Part shown: one piece after another, positions 9,128 through 18,593 of the stretch | Position numbering within the stretch: the stretch's first letter is position 1 | How the letters are laid out: each line of letters begins with the position of its first letter | Assembly: GCA_017406005.1 (NCBI GenBank) | Contig: JAFQZI010000091.1 | Location: forward strand, 1-64,000 | Direction: 5' to 3' | Source of the DNA: Oscillospiraceae bacterium | Lineage (GTDB): Bacteria; Bacillota; Clostridia; Oscillospirales; Oscillospiraceae | Length of the DNA: 64,000 bases | Notes under the pieces: model-generated | Database searches by the model: none | Told to the model about the DNA's origin: nothing | The model's input: only the letters and a program-made list of their open reading frames with translations | Translations under genes and position numbers: made by a program

Positions 9128-9160
9128 AATAAAGCTTTTCAAACGGAAGGGGCAGAAAAA

Positions 9161-9937
9161 ATGGGGTATAAACACACCTATTGGATTTATCGCATTATCA
9201 GATGGATCTGCTGGCTGATCATTCCGAAATTCAAGCTTTCCGGAACGGAAAATCTGCCGGAAGAACCCTGTGTGATCGTCGGCAATCACAGCCAGGCAAA
9301 CGGACCTATAGCCTCGGAAATCTATACGCCCGGAAAGCATTATACCTGGTGCATCGGAGAAATGATGCACATGAAGGAGATTCCTGATTACTCTTTTCAG
9401 GATTTCTGGTCCGGAAAGCCAAAAACCATCCGCTGGTTTTACAGGATTTTAAGCTATATCATCGCGCCGTTTGCGGCGGTTACCTTAAATAACGCCTATG
9501 CTATCCCGGTCTACCACGATGCGCGGCTGATCACAACCTTCCGCCAGTCTATGGAAAAGCTTCAGGAAGGGAGTAAAATCGTGATCTTTCCGGAATGCTA
9601 TGAAGAGCATAATAACATCGTGCACGAATTCCAGGAAAAGTTTGTGGATCTCGCCCGTTTTTATTATAAAAAAACGGGAAAAGAGCTCTGTTTCGTTCCG
9701 ATGTATATCGCTCCGCGATTGAGCCTTATGGTCTACGGAGAGCCTGTCCGTTTTTGTGCCGATGCTCCGATTGCGGATGAGCGCAAACGGATCTGCAATG
9801 CTCTTATGGATGGCATTACAGCCCTTGCCGTAGCTTTACCGGAGCATACGGTTGTGCCTTATCCGAATATTTCAAAAAAGGACTACCCGAAAAATATCCC
9901 TCTCGAGGTCTATTCCCATGAAGAAAGAACGAATTGA
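9161..9937 (+). CDS. PlsC-like lysophospholipid acyltransferase family protein, altered H-x4-D motif
   Basis: 258 residues with an N-terminal amphipathic/hydrophobic segment (IYRIIRWICWLIIP). The acyltransferase motif I region reads VGNHSQANGPI (40-50): the catalytic His is present, but the Asp expected four residues later is Gly. Motif III FPE is present (143-145, FPECYEEHNN), and motif IV may be VPMYIAPR. Such proteins acylate lysophosphatidate or related lipids at the inner membrane face; loss of the Asp makes the reaction uncertain. AAGGGG ribosome binding site. Overlaps the following PAP2 gene by 20 bases, so the two probably act on one lipid. Confidence 0.78.
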   Translation: MGYKHTYWIYRIIRWICWLIIPKFKLSGTENLPEEPCVIVGNHSQANGPIASEIYTPGKHYTWCIGEMMHMKEIPDYSFQDFWSGKPKTIRWFYRILSYIIAPFAAVTLNNAYAIPVYHDARLITTFRQSMEKLQEGSKIVIFPECYEEHNNIVHEFQEKFVDLARFYYKKTGKELCFVPMYIAPRLSLMVYGEPVRFCADAPIADERKRICNALMDGITALAVALPEHTVVPYPNISKKDYPKNIPLEVYSHEERTN

Positions 9938-10601
9938 TTACAGCGGCTTTTCTCTCCGCAGGATAAACGAGCCGCAATTCTCCCATCTGAAACTATTGGC
10001 GGGTTGGATCGTTTATTTTATCCTGTATTATCTGACAGAAAACTTTATCCCGATCGAGAAGTGCCATCCTATTCACTGCAGATTGGACGATCTGATTCCT
10101 TTTAACGAATTCTTTCTGATTTTTTACTGCGGATGGTTTATTCTCGTTTTCGGATCCCTGATCTATACACTGATGACGGATGTGGAAACTTTCAAAAAGC
10201 TTCAGATCTATATCATGTGCACACAGGCCATTGCCATGTTGTGCTATATCGTCTATCCGAACAGACAGGATCTCCGCCCAGAGGTCTTTCCCCGCCAGAA
10301 TCTTCTGACGGCCCTGATGGGGTTTATCTACTCCTTTGATACCAGCACAGGCGTCTGCCCTTCCCTCCATGCGGGATATTCAATTGCCATTCTATCCGTT
10401 GCCTGGAAGGATCCCGCTTTGAAGCGGATCTGGAAGATTCTTCTTTCCATTTTTGTGGTAATGATCTGCATCTCTGTCTGCTTTGTAAAGCAGCATTCCG
10501 CTGTTGACGTCTTTGCCGCGCTCATCATGTGCCTTTTCATCGAAATAGCTCTATATGGCAAAGATTATTGGATTCCACGCCTGCGAGGAAAGAAAGCATA
10601 A
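9918..10601 (+). CDS. PAP2-superfamily membrane phosphatase
   Basis: 227 residues with about six membrane segments. The phosphatase signatures are PSLH at 148-151 (motif C2) and KQHSAVD at 191-197 (motif C3, nucleophile His in H-x3-D); the C1 motif is poorly conserved. Family members remove phosphate from phosphatidate, PG-phosphate, undecaprenyl pyrophosphate or sphingolipid phosphates, or transfer head groups. The start is the ATG at 9918-9920, with GAGG 9 bases upstream, inside the end of the acyltransferase gene. The pairing suggests a lipid modification or remodelling module; the substrate is unknown. Confidence 0.82.
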   Translation: MKKERIDYSGFSLRRINEPQFSHLKLLAGWIVYFILYYLTENFIPIEKCHPIHCRLDDLIPFNEFFLIFYCGWFILVFGSLIYTLMTDVETFKKLQIYIMCTQAIAMLCYIVYPNRQDLRPEVFPRQNLLTALMGFIYSFDTSTGVCPSLHAGYSIAILSVAWKDPALKRIWKILLSIFVVMICISVCFVKQHSAVDVFAALIMCLFIEIALYGKDYWIPRLRGKKA

Positions 10602-10650
10602 AGTTTGGAATTGCTTTTAAACGGAGTAACGGAGTAGAAAAAACAGAATA

Positions 10651-11418
10651 TTAATATACTGCGTGTCTCCTGATGCGGACGGTTCCACTCAGCAGGAGAT
10701 CACCGGTTTCAGACGCTGCAATGGTCAGGTTTCCTCCCGGCTGCTGCAGCGTTTTTTTTATCGTCTTTCCGGATTCAGCCGCAAGAAAAGCACCAACGGC
10801 AGTCGTGCCGCTGGCACAGGAGTTTTCCCAGAACAGCGTACCAGCTGACGGAACATAAACAAGAGGCTGCAACCGGGATTCTGCCCTGTTCAGGATCATG
10901 ATACCAAGAGCCTCTGCGCCGAGAAAGGCACACCACTCTCTGATGAGAGACTCCGCTTTACCCTTCTCCATTGGGAATTCCACTATGACATGTGTAATGC
11001 CTGGAAAACGAACCACGGGAAGGCTTGCGACACCGGGTAATTCCAAGTAGCGATATCCGATAAGACGAGGCATATTCACAGTCCCGAACCAAGAACCATC
11101 GCTTTGTTTTTTTATCTTTACTGTCACCGGATGAGGCGTCCCAGAGACGCGAACCGTAACTGTACTGCTTTCCTCCCCTTTTCGAGTCGCAGCCACCACT
11201 GCAGCACTCATGGCCGCATTTCCACAGAATTCACCTCCTGCCATCCGCAAAGCAATATCGCAACCTGGCTCATTGCTGAGGAAACCTGTCTGTTCCGCTT
11301 CCGGCTCCGCCAGCATCAGCCTGGAAGCCACAGAAGGCTGTAATTCTACAGGCACCGGTGTTTCTACCAAAATAGTAATATTGGACGTCGGATCCAAGAC
11401 ATAATATGAGATATTCAC
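10651..11418 (-). CDS. CntK-like amino-acid racemase (DapF fold), probable histidine racemase
   Basis: 255 residues of the diaminopimelate-epimerase fold. Both catalytic cysteines are placed as in the family: [13 protein letters not shown] (Cys 65) and [15 protein letters not shown] (Cys 201). The motifs resemble Staphylococcus CntK, a histidine racemase, rather than DapF: an N-terminal [18 protein letters not shown] before the second Cys, and QPGGNL after it. The GTG start overlaps the stop of the ABC ATPase gene (GTGA), so it is translationally coupled to the importer and probably racemises the amino acid that is carried. No CntL- or CntM-like gene is adjacent, so metallophore synthesis is not supported. 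Confidence 0.82.
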   Translation of the reverse strand: MNISYYVLDPTSNITILVETPVPVELQPSVASRLMLAEPEAEQTGFLSNEPGCDIALRMAGGEFCGNAAMSAAVVAATRKGEESSTVTVRVSGTPHPVTVKIKKQSDGSWFGTVNMPRLIGYRYLELPGVASLPVVRFPGITHVIVEFPMEKGKAESLIREWCAFLGAEALGIMILNRAESRLQPLVYVPSAGTLFWENSCASGTTAVGAFLAAESGKTIKKTLQQPGGNLTIAASETGDLLLSGTVRIRRHAVY

Positions 11419-12203
11419 CTCTGATAGTTTCTCAGGAACTGCCTGGTTCTCTCTTGCTGCGGACTGCCCAATACCTGTTCGGGATGTCCTTCCTCCACAA
11501 TGATGCCCTTATCCATAAAGATTACACGATTGCTTACTGCCCGCGCAAACGGCATTTCATGTGTGACCACTACCATCGTCATTTTTTCCTCTGCCAACTG
11601 CCTGATTACTTTGAGTACTTCTCCCGTAAGTTCCGGGTCGAGTGCACTGGTCGGTTCATCGAAGAATAGGATTTCCGGATTCAACGCGAGTGCACGGGCA
11701 ATCGCTACGCGCTGCTGCTGGCCTCCGGAGAGCTGACAGGGGTAAGCATTCTCTTTCCCCTCAAGACCCATTTTTTTCAACAGTGCCGAAGCCCGTTCTG
11801 TTACTTCCTCTCTACTCTCTCCCCGTATAATCGGCGGCTCCGTGATATTTTTCATTACGGAATAATGAGGAAACAGATTGAAATTCTGAAAAACCAATCC
11901 GAATCTGGTTCGGAACCGGTTCAGTTCTGCCTTCGTAGCGTAAACGCCGTCCTTCACGGCATGCTGTCCGTCATACAGGATATCTCCTCCGTCTGCCTTC
12001 TCCAGGAAGGAGATGCAGCGCAGTAAAGTTGACTTGCCGGAACCGGACGGACCGATCACCGAAACCACATTTCCCTGCTCGACACGAAGGGAAATATCCT
12101 TCAGGACTTGGAGAGAACCGAATGCTTTCCGTAAAGCATTCACAGCCAGAATATTTCTAGCTTTCTGCCCACCTATGCTTTCCAAATTCTTAAAATCTGC
12201 CAT
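11415..12203 (-). CDS. Polar amino-acid ABC importer, ATP-binding protein (GlnQ/HisP type)
   Basis: Energises amino-acid uptake on the cytoplasmic face. It contains Walker [11 protein letters not shown]-loop [13 protein letters not shown], signature LSGGQQQR, Walker [15 protein letters not shown] and the H-loop VVTHEM. The GlnQ/HisP subfamily is indicated by the PHYSVMKNI stretch. The ATG at 12201-12203 with AGAGG upstream gives 262 residues; an overlapping GTG at 12221 would extend it by 6. It sits between the permease and racemase genes. Substrate not determinable from sequence. Confidence 0.95.
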   Translation of the reverse strand: MADFKNLESIGGQKARNILAVNALRKAFGSLQVLKDISLRVEQGNVVSVIGPSGSGKSTLLRCISFLEKADGGDILYDGQHAVKDGVYATKAELNRFRTRFGLVFQNFNLFPHYSVMKNITEPPIIRGESREEVTERASALLKKMGLEGKENAYPCQLSGGQQQRVAIARALALNPEILFFDEPTSALDPELTGEVLKVIRQLAEEKMTMVVVTHEMPFARAVSNRVIFMDKGIIVEEGHPEQVLGSPQQERTRQFLRNYQR

Positions 12204-12217
12204 TGCTGCTGTTCCTC

Positions 12218-12865
12218 TCACCGATAATAGTCCAGGCTTTTCTCGATTCTGCCCATCAGATAGTCCACTATTGCATTGAACACATAGTAGAACACACCGG
12301 CAACCACAAAAGGCATAAAACTTGTCTGTGAGTTTGCAATCTGTTTGCCGATCGTGAACATCTCCTGGTAGGAGACGGTAAAGGCCATGGATGTATCTTT
12401 CACCAGTGTGACAACTTCATTCGTAACGCTGGGCATAATCCTCTTAATCACCTGAGGAAGAATGATACGCATGAAGGTCTGGAACTTCGTATATCCCAGG
12501 ACTTCCGCTGCCTCATACTGGCCGATGGGAATTGATTCAATTCCCCCGCGATAGATCTCCGCAAAGTATGCCGCATAGTTGATGGAAAACGCAATGACAA
12601 CCGGAATCAGCTTGTTTCTGGAAACGTTTGCCCCGAACAGATAGTAGGGCCCGTAGGTCACTGCCAGAAGCTGCAGCATCAAAGGAGTTCCTCGGATAAC
12701 TGTAATGAAAAACCGGGTAATAGCGGATACCACTTTGACTTTGCTCATCCGGAGCAGTGCGACAATCATTCCCAGCGGAAGAGAAAAGAGCAGGGTCAGG
12801 AAAAAGATAGCACAGGTTTTCCCCAGTCCCTCACTCATTTTGACAATCATAGTCATTAATGACAT
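12218..12865 (-). CDS. Polar amino-acid ABC importer, permease (HisM/GlnP type)
   Basis: 215 residues with about five membrane helices. It has the early [10 protein letters not shown] motif of the His/Glu/Gln/Arg permease family and an EAA loop ([22 protein letters not shown]) that docks to the ATPase. Only one permease gene is present, so a homodimer is expected. Confidence 0.94.
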   Translation of the reverse strand: MSLMTMIVKMSEGLGKTCAIFFLTLLFSLPLGMIVALLRMSKVKVVSAITRFFITVIRGTPLMLQLLAVTYGPYYLFGANVSRNKLIPVVIAFSINYAAYFAEIYRGGIESIPIGQYEAAEVLGYTKFQTFMRIILPQVIKRIMPSVTNEVVTLVKDTSMAFTVSYQEMFTIGKQIANSQTSFMPFVVAGVFYYVFNAIVDYLMGRIEKSLDYYR

Positions 12866-12922
12866 CAGGAGGTCCTCGTTTTCTTAATTGATACTTTTAT
12901 TATCGGCAACAAGACAGAATTT

Positions 12923-12953
12923 CCCGAAAGCACCTTGTAGCGGTGCTCTCGGG
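12923..12953 (-). terminator. Intercistronic hairpin between binding protein and permease
   Basis: Twelve-base inverted repeat with one mismatch (CCCGAAAGCACC/GGTGCTCTCGGG) in the 220-base gap between the two genes. No long T-run follows, so it is more likely an RNA-stabilising or partial-termination hairpin that favours the binding-protein mRNA. Confidence 0.55.
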
Positions 12954-13085
12954 CTTCCCTTCAAAATTTTTACAATCATTCAAACTGTCCTGAAGCATAA
13001 ACTCACTGCAAAGAATGGCTTATGACATAGGAATCAAACCGGTTCAGGAGCTTCTTTCTGAAAGCCTGCTCCTGATTATATTGCT

Positions 13086-13889
13086 TTAAGCAGCATTTTC
13101 ATTCGTATTCAGAAACAGAAGATTGTTGACAATGTCCACGTACTCGCTCTTGGATGCAATTTCCGCATATGTTCCGTTTTCAACCAAAGCCTGAATTGCT
13201 TCCTCAACCTGTGCGCACAGCTCGGCATCTCCGGAACGAAATGCGATACCATACTGCTCAGCACCCAGCTGCTCATCAATGATCAGCAGCCCGTCATGAT
13301 TAGCTGCGTAGCTTGCTGCAACCGGGAGATCAACAAACACTGCATCCACAGCATTTCCTTCCAGTTCTGTAAAGCACTTCAGGAAGCTGTCGCAGGTAAC
13401 GATATTTCCAAAAGTGGCCGCCAGATCTGCCAGGTCTCCATTAAGGAGCGCCTCACCGGAAGTCCCTAGTTGCACGGCAACAATCTTTCCCGCAAGGTCT
13501 GCGGAAGAGGCAAGGCCGCTGCTTTCTTTCACAACGAGAACCTGTGTATTATCATAATAAGGTTCAGAGATTACATATCCTGCTTCCTTCATACTATCAA
13601 GGATGGTCATACCAGACCAGACGCAGTCACATTCCATGGAATCAAGCTGCACCAGCTTCTCATCCCAGTTCACGCCAAAGATCTCCAATTTCCATCCAAG
13701 ATAATCACACACAGCCTGGCAAACTTCCACGTCGAATCCGGTGTACTCACCGTCGTCGCCCAGATAGCTGAAAGGCGGGTACTCTGGATCGATCCCCATG
13801 ATAAAGACGTTCCCGTCATCCGCAAGAGCAACTGCGCTCAAAGAAAAGATCATGACAATGGCCAATGCAGCGGCAAAAGTTTTTTTCAT
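13086..13889 (-). CDS. Amino-acid ABC importer, substrate-binding protein
   Basis: 267-residue periplasmic-binding-protein type II (SBP_bac_3) protein. It has a Sec signal peptide (MKKTFAAALAIVMIFSLSAVALA) without a lipobox cysteine, then the typical GIDPEYPPFSYLGDDGEYTGFDVEV opening, the GKIVAVQLGTSGE hinge segment, VDAVFVDLPVA and YGIAFRSGDAEL. In this cell type an unlipidated form would need another way to stay at the surface. First gene of the importer-racemase operon. Confidence 0.94.
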   Translation of the reverse strand: MKKTFAAALAIVMIFSLSAVALADDGNVFIMGIDPEYPPFSYLGDDGEYTGFDVEVCQAVCDYLGWKLEIFGVNWDEKLVQLDSMECDCVWSGMTILDSMKEAGYVISEPYYDNTQVLVVKESSGLASSADLAGKIVAVQLGTSGEALLNGDLADLAATFGNIVTCDSFLKCFTELEGNAVDAVFVDLPVAASYAANHDGLLIIDEQLGAEQYGIAFRSGDAELCAQVEEAIQALVENGTYAEIASKSEYVDIVNNLLFLNTNENAA

Positions 13890-13932
13890 ATAGATTTTCC
13901 TCCGTTTTAATATATTTCTTTAGCCGAGTAGT

Positions 13933-13960
13933 ATATTACCACATTAGCGTAATAAAGCAA
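13933..13960 (-). promoter_or_regulatory. Promoter of the amino-acid importer operon with a palindrome
   Basis: Minus-strand TTGCTT (13955-13960), 16-base spacer, TAATAT (13933-13938). An inverted repeat TATTAC-N9-GTAATA (13934-13954) covers the spacer and could be an operator; this is inference. Confidence 0.45.
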
Positions 13961-14167
13961 GACTTTTTTTACTAAAGAAGAATTTTTTACAGATCCTGTC
14001 TTTTCTTTCTTTTCATTTTTGGATTTCTTTCCATGAGTATGCTATTATAATTTCGAATATTGGCCTCTGGAGAGCAGGCTTTTTACGGCGTGCTCAGATC
14101 GAAGTTGCAGCAGTTCCCTCCATTAGGTTGATTTCTGTTACTTTTTTCGTCTGCTAGAGAGTTGACA

Positions 14168-14206
14168 AAGGAGCTGTACAAAATTTCTGTTTTGCTACAG
14201 CTCCTT
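14168..14206. other. Long hairpin in an otherwise empty 330-base gap
   Basis: An 11-bp perfect stem AAGGAGCTGTA/TACAGCTCCTT is extended by a further CAAAA/TTTTG helix after one bulged C. It has no T-run on the plus strand and only a short one on the minus strand. It may end or stabilise the CBM9-like transcript. The rest of 13961-14289 shows no gene. Confidence 0.45.
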
Positions 14207-14289
14207 CACTTTGGGTTCATCGTGTACTTGTATCAGTTTTCCTCGGATTGTCGTTCTGTTCTGCAGTGTTCTTGCTCCGTATCTTAGTA

Positions 14290-14886
14290 TTATGTAAACT
14301 TTATAACCCCGAAGTCTTCCGGCCGGTGGAAATCCGGCTGTTCCGAAGTGACAGGATTCCAGGAAAGATAGTGCGCCTTTACGGTCTCATCGCCGCATTT
14401 ATAGACATTTGCATGGATAGAGCCGGAGAAAGTGAAATCCGGATAGAAGATTCTGAGAAAAGCGAGAGGAATACGGTAAAATACCTCCCAGCCATCCGGC
14501 GTCCTTGCGGTTTTGATCTGAAACAGTTCCATTGCATCCCGGCGAACCAGCACTGCACGATTTTTGCGGTCATATCCGAACCCGATGTGAAGACAGCCGT
14601 TCGGGTTTATTTCAAAGTTGAAATAACGGTCACCTTCAGTAGGCATAAAAAAGAATTCCAGGCAGCTGTCTTTGTGGACCGGAGACAGAGGCGCTGTATA
14701 CTCCGCGCGAATATGCTCCTCAATGGCCCATAAGTGCACATATAGATTTTCTTCGTCATAGCAAAACTGGCCGTTCGCCCGGACGCCGCAGTCCGGTTCC
14801 CACAGAATACTGTCGACGGAAATCGTGGGTACTTCAGCCCAGTCGGATCTCTCGTCTCTGCGCACGATTGAGTATTCTTTTTTCAT
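14290..14886 (-). CDS. Carbohydrate-binding family 9-like protein
   Basis: 198 residues resembling the CBM9/DOMON-like domain found as single-domain proteins in gut Firmicutes and Bacteroidetes. The recognisable blocks are VHKDSCLEFFFMP, NFEINPNGCLHIGFGYDR, WEVFYRIPLAFL and a final SWNPVTSEQPDFHRPEDFG. There is no signal peptide, so it is predicted cytosolic, which is odd for a carbohydrate binder. GGAGG before the ATG. It follows the ABC exporter pair by 29 bases and is probably co-transcribed; a functional link is not evident. Confidence 0.78.
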   Translation of the reverse strand: MKKEYSIVRRDERSDWAEVPTISVDSILWEPDCGVRANGQFCYDEENLYVHLWAIEEHIRAEYTAPLSPVHKDSCLEFFFMPTEGDRYFNFEINPNGCLHIGFGYDRKNRAVLVRRDAMELFQIKTARTPDGWEVFYRIPLAFLRIFYPDFTFSGSIHANVYKCGDETVKAHYLSWNPVTSEQPDFHRPEDFGVIKFT

Positions 14887-14915
14887 TCCATTACTCCTCC
14901 CGTTTTTGTAATTCT

Positions 14916-16727
14916 TTATCCGTTCAGCACAGCTCCGGTGGCTTCGTCTTCATACTGGCGGAGATAAAGCCTGTAATAAACGCCACGCTTCGCCATAAGC
15001 TCTGTATGCGTTCCCTGTTCACGGATCTTTCCGTCATGGACAACGAGAATCAGATCCGCGTTTCGAATGGTGGAAAGCCGATGGGCAATTACGATGGATG
15101 TGCGGTTTTTGATGACCGTTTCTATAGCTGACTGGATTTTTTGCTCCGTGATCGTATCCACAGAGGCTGTAGCCTCATCCAGAATCAGAATCTTAGGATC
15201 TGCCAGAATGGCACGTGCAAAGGAAATAAGCTGTTTTTCTCCGGTGGAAAGCAGATCCCCTCCTTCTCCGACGTCAGTATCCAGCCCTTTTTCAAGGCGC
15301 TCGACCACGCCTTCGGCGGAAACCATCCGGAGTGCCCTGAGAATCTGTTCCTCGGTAGCATTCGGATTGCCGTAAAGCAGGTTTTCCCGCACCGTGCCGG
15401 AAAAGAGATGCGGCGTCTGCAGCACACATCCGATTGCCGAATGCAACCAGAGCTGGGAACGCTCGCGCGCGTCTTTCCCGTCGATCAAAACACAGCCGGA
15501 AGTCGGCTCGTAAAACCGGCAGATCAGATTGGCTAGGCTCGATTTTCCTGCTCCCGTCTGGCCCACAATGGCAAGATTGGTGCCGAACGGGATTTTCAGC
15601 GAAAAGTGTTCCAAAACCGTTTCGTCCCCGTCCGGATAACGGAAGCTGACATCCTGCAACTCGATATCTCCCCGGACGGGTTCCCAGTTCTCCCGTTTGG
15701 GAGAGAAGCTGTCCCCGTAGAGCCGGATTACTTCATCGGTATCTGCGACGTCGGACTGTGCGGACAGCAGCTTCGTATACCGTTCGATATTCACCTGGCC
15801 GGTAATCAGGTCGGAAATGACATCTACAAGCCAGCGCACCGGTTCCATCATTCCCTGCGCATACGTCATAAACATGGAAAATGTGCCGATATCCGTTTTT
15901 GCAATAACTCCGCCCCGCCAAAGAAGAACCGCAATTGCTAGTGAGGAAGAAAAAGCGGTCGTTGCAGCAAACAGCCCCCTCAGCCTTGCTGCTTCAACAG
16001 ACTTTTTCCGTATGGCAGCGGTATCCTTTCGAAAATCCTCTTCCATTTTTTCTTCAATGACCAGCGATTTGATGGTTTTTGCCCCGGTGATCCCTTCATT
16101 GAAGTTTCCGGTAATCCTGCTGTTGATCTCACGCACCTGCCGATTCACGGCAATCATCCGTTTCTGGAAGAAAGAAAAGAGCAGCGTAACGATAGGGAGA
16201 ATCATCATCACAAGAAGTGCAAGCCTGATGTTGATCACCAGCATAACCACCACAGAGCCAATGAGATAGGCCCCATGCCAGACGCTCTCAATCAGAGACC
16301 AGGAGAAAATAGAACCGAGCCTGGAGGTGTCACTCATTACGCGGGCATGGATATAGCCGACACTGTTCTGGTTAAAGTAAGAAAAAGAAAGCGTCTGAAG
16401 ATGCTCAAAGGCTTTGTTGCGCATATCACGATCGAGCCAGACTTCAATCTCCGTGGCAAGTTTACAGGAGATATAGTTCATCACACCGGCAAAGACAACC
16501 GCAAACACATACACCGCGAGAAAGAGCGGAAGGGTATCCAGCGTTTTCCGTACAACAAAATGATTCAGCGCGTATCGCTGCAGCACAGGAACAAACACAT
16601 CGGTTGCAGTTCCGGCCATCGCTAGAAGCACCATGATAAGAAGTTCCTTCTTATACACAGAGAGGAAGGGCAGCATCCTGTCGATTCCGAAAAACCGGAG
16701 GCGGACGGATTCCTGTTTTTCTTCCAT
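14916..16727 (-). CDS. ABC exporter half-transporter, canonical site partner
   Basis: 603 residues: six-helix exporter membrane domain (1-340) and nucleotide-binding domain. Walker A GQTGAGKSS (389-397), signature LSTGEKQ, and Walker B ILILDEATAS with the catalytic Glu kept. The signature departs from LSGGQ (LSTGE). Its ATG overlaps the stop of the partner gene by one base, and together they resemble heterodimeric multidrug exporters such as TM287/288, LmrCD or BmrCD. The exported substrate is unknown. Confidence 0.92.
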   Translation of the reverse strand: MEEKQESVRLRFFGIDRMLPFLSVYKKELLIMVLLAMAGTATDVFVPVLQRYALNHFVVRKTLDTLPLFLAVYVFAVVFAGVMNYISCKLATEIEVWLDRDMRNKAFEHLQTLSFSYFNQNSVGYIHARVMSDTSRLGSIFSWSLIESVWHGAYLIGSVVVMLVINIRLALLVMMILPIVTLLFSFFQKRMIAVNRQVREINSRITGNFNEGITGAKTIKSLVIEEKMEEDFRKDTAAIRKKSVEAARLRGLFAATTAFSSSLAIAVLLWRGGVIAKTDIGTFSMFMTYAQGMMEPVRWLVDVISDLITGQVNIERYTKLLSAQSDVADTDEVIRLYGDSFSPKRENWEPVRGDIELQDVSFRYPDGDETVLEHFSLKIPFGTNLAIVGQTGAGKSSLANLICRFYEPTSGCVLIDGKDARERSQLWLHSAIGCVLQTPHLFSGTVRENLLYGNPNATEEQILRALRMVSAEGVVERLEKGLDTDVGEGGDLLSTGEKQLISFARAILADPKILILDEATASVDTITEQKIQSAIETVIKNRTSIVIAHRLSTIRNADLILVVHDGKIREQGTHTELMAKRGVYYRLYLRQYEDEATGAVLNG

Positions 16728-18559
16728 CAGATTGCCTCCTCTCTGATGCCGGACTGGATTTCATAAATCTCCCGATAGACTCCTTCCTGCCGGATCAGCT
16801 CTTCATGGGTCCCTTCCTGAGAAATCCGCCCGCTGTCCAGCACGAGAATCCTGTCCGCCTTTGAAAGCGTTGTAATACGGTGAGAAATGAGAATAATGCT
16901 TGCCGTGCCGAAGCGTGCTTCCAGCTCTGCCCGGATTCTGGCATCTGTCTCCGTATCGACGGCGGAAAGGGAATCGTCAAAAATCATAATCGGAGCAGGA
17001 GAAATCAGTGTTCGCGCAATGGCAGCGCGCTGCTTCTGTCCTCCGGAGAGCGTTACCCCGCGCTCACCGACAAAAGTGTCATATCCTTTCGTAAAGGAGG
17101 TAACCGTTTCATCCAGGCAGGCAGCCCGTGAGGCCGCACGGACATCTTCCGGTTCAACAGATGGCGCAGCAATGGCAATGTTTTCGGCAATGGTGCGAGA
17201 GAAAAGGAAAGGCTCCTGCATGACAAACCCTATGTTTTTTCTCAGCCAGGCTGTTTTAATCCTGCGAATATCTACCCCGCCGATAGTAATGCGGCCATGG
17301 CCCTCTGGAAGGTTAATCATTTTGTCCAGCAAGAGCATCAGGGTCGATTTCCCCATACCCGTACCTGCGATGATTCCAAGCGTCGACCCGGCTTTCATTG
17401 TGAAGCTGATGTCATGAAGGATTTCCGGCCCGTTTTCATACGCGTAGGAAACATGCTCAAAACAAATATCTCTGTCGAGAGGAGGCTCGGAGGCATCCGG
17501 GAGATCCTTCTCCTCTTCTGCAGACATAATCTCTTCAATCCTGCCGATGGAAACCCCTGCTTTCGACATCTCCGTGAGCATTCTGCCAAGCATTCTGACG
17601 GGCCAGATCAGCATCGTGTTGTAGGCCAGAAAAGCGATGTATTCCCCAGAAGTCATCTCGCCGCTGATACAGAAAGATGCTCCGAAGACTACCACAAGCA
17701 GCATCTGAACGCCGGAGAGAATGTCCTGACTGCTCCAGTAAAGGCTCAGGACTTTTCCAAGTTTCACCCAAAGGCCGGTATAATATTCGTTCTGTGCTTC
17801 AAAACGTTCTCTTTCCCGGCGTTCGGCGGCAAATGCCCGCACGACCCGCACCCCTGTGAGGTTTTCCTGCACCATATCGGAGAGCTTTCCCTCATTTTCA
17901 TCGCACTGCAGAAACCCTTCACTGACCTTTCGATAAAAGATCAGGGAATACAGGACAATAACAGGCAACGGGAGAAAAGAAATCAGCGTAAGCTTCCGAT
18001 TCATGGAGAGCATGAAACTCAGGGAAAGAATTACCAGCAGTACAATGCGAAACACATTCGTAAGCTGTTCCGAGACGAAATTGCGAAGTGTATCCACATC
18101 CGACGTGCAGCGCTGGATAATGTCCCCGGTATGGTTTTTCATGTGCCAGCTGAAAGGCAAACGCTCAATATGGGAAAAGAGCTGATCGCGCATGGTCTTT
18201 ACCAGCGTTTCCGATGCCTTTGTATTCGAAACACGGAATGTATACTGGGAGAAGACGCGCACCGATGCGATTGCAAGGACTGCCAGCGCCATAATCCAGA
18301 TATGGCTGCCGAGATAGGAAAATCCGCCCAGTGCATTCACAACGGTCATTACAGGCTTCATATAATGGGCTTCTTTCCCGCCCAGTGCATTATCCACAGC
18401 CATGCGGATTACCTGCGGCTCTGCCATATCCGCCAGTGCAGTGATGCCGGCAGAGAGAATGCTCACCGCATACAAAGCTTTGCTGCCTTTCAGGAACCGC
18501 CAGAGCAGGGCTTTGTTTCTTCTGCGTTTTTCAATTGTCTGTTGTCGCCTTTCGTCCAT
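16727..18559 (-). CDS. ABC exporter half-transporter, degenerate-site partner
   Basis: 610 residues from the ATG at 18557-18559 (AGGA 6 bases upstream); an upstream TTG adds 8 residues and is less likely. Exporter membrane domain followed by an ATPase domain with Walker A GTGMGKST and a canonical LSGGQKQR signature. Walker B ends IMIFDDSLS, with Asp where the catalytic Glu should be. One degenerate and one canonical site split across two genes is the known pattern of asymmetric heterodimeric exporters. First gene of a three-gene minus-strand unit. Confidence 0.92.
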   Translation of the reverse strand: MDERRQQTIEKRRRNKALLWRFLKGSKALYAVSILSAGITALADMAEPQVIRMAVDNALGGKEAHYMKPVMTVVNALGGFSYLGSHIWIMALAVLAIASVRVFSQYTFRVSNTKASETLVKTMRDQLFSHIERLPFSWHMKNHTGDIIQRCTSDVDTLRNFVSEQLTNVFRIVLLVILSLSFMLSMNRKLTLISFLPLPVIVLYSLIFYRKVSEGFLQCDENEGKLSDMVQENLTGVRVVRAFAAERRERERFEAQNEYYTGLWVKLGKVLSLYWSSQDILSGVQMLLVVVFGASFCISGEMTSGEYIAFLAYNTMLIWPVRMLGRMLTEMSKAGVSIGRIEEIMSAEEEKDLPDASEPPLDRDICFEHVSYAYENGPEILHDISFTMKAGSTLGIIAGTGMGKSTLMLLLDKMINLPEGHGRITIGGVDIRRIKTAWLRKNIGFVMQEPFLFSRTIAENIAIAAPSVEPEDVRAASRAACLDETVTSFTKGYDTFVGERGVTLSGGQKQRAAIARTLISPAPIMIFDDSLSAVDTETDARIRAELEARFGTASIILISHRITTLSKADRILVLDSGRISQEGTHEELIRQEGVYREIYEIQSGIREEAI

Positions 18560-18593
18560 CGGCAATCCTGCACTTCTTTCCAAGATTGTCTAT

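Noticed and set aside
10651-13889. Staphylopine-like metallophore operon
   Set aside because: Only the CntK-like racemase is present; the nicotianamine-synthase-like and dehydrogenase genes and a nickel/oligopeptide-type importer are missing.
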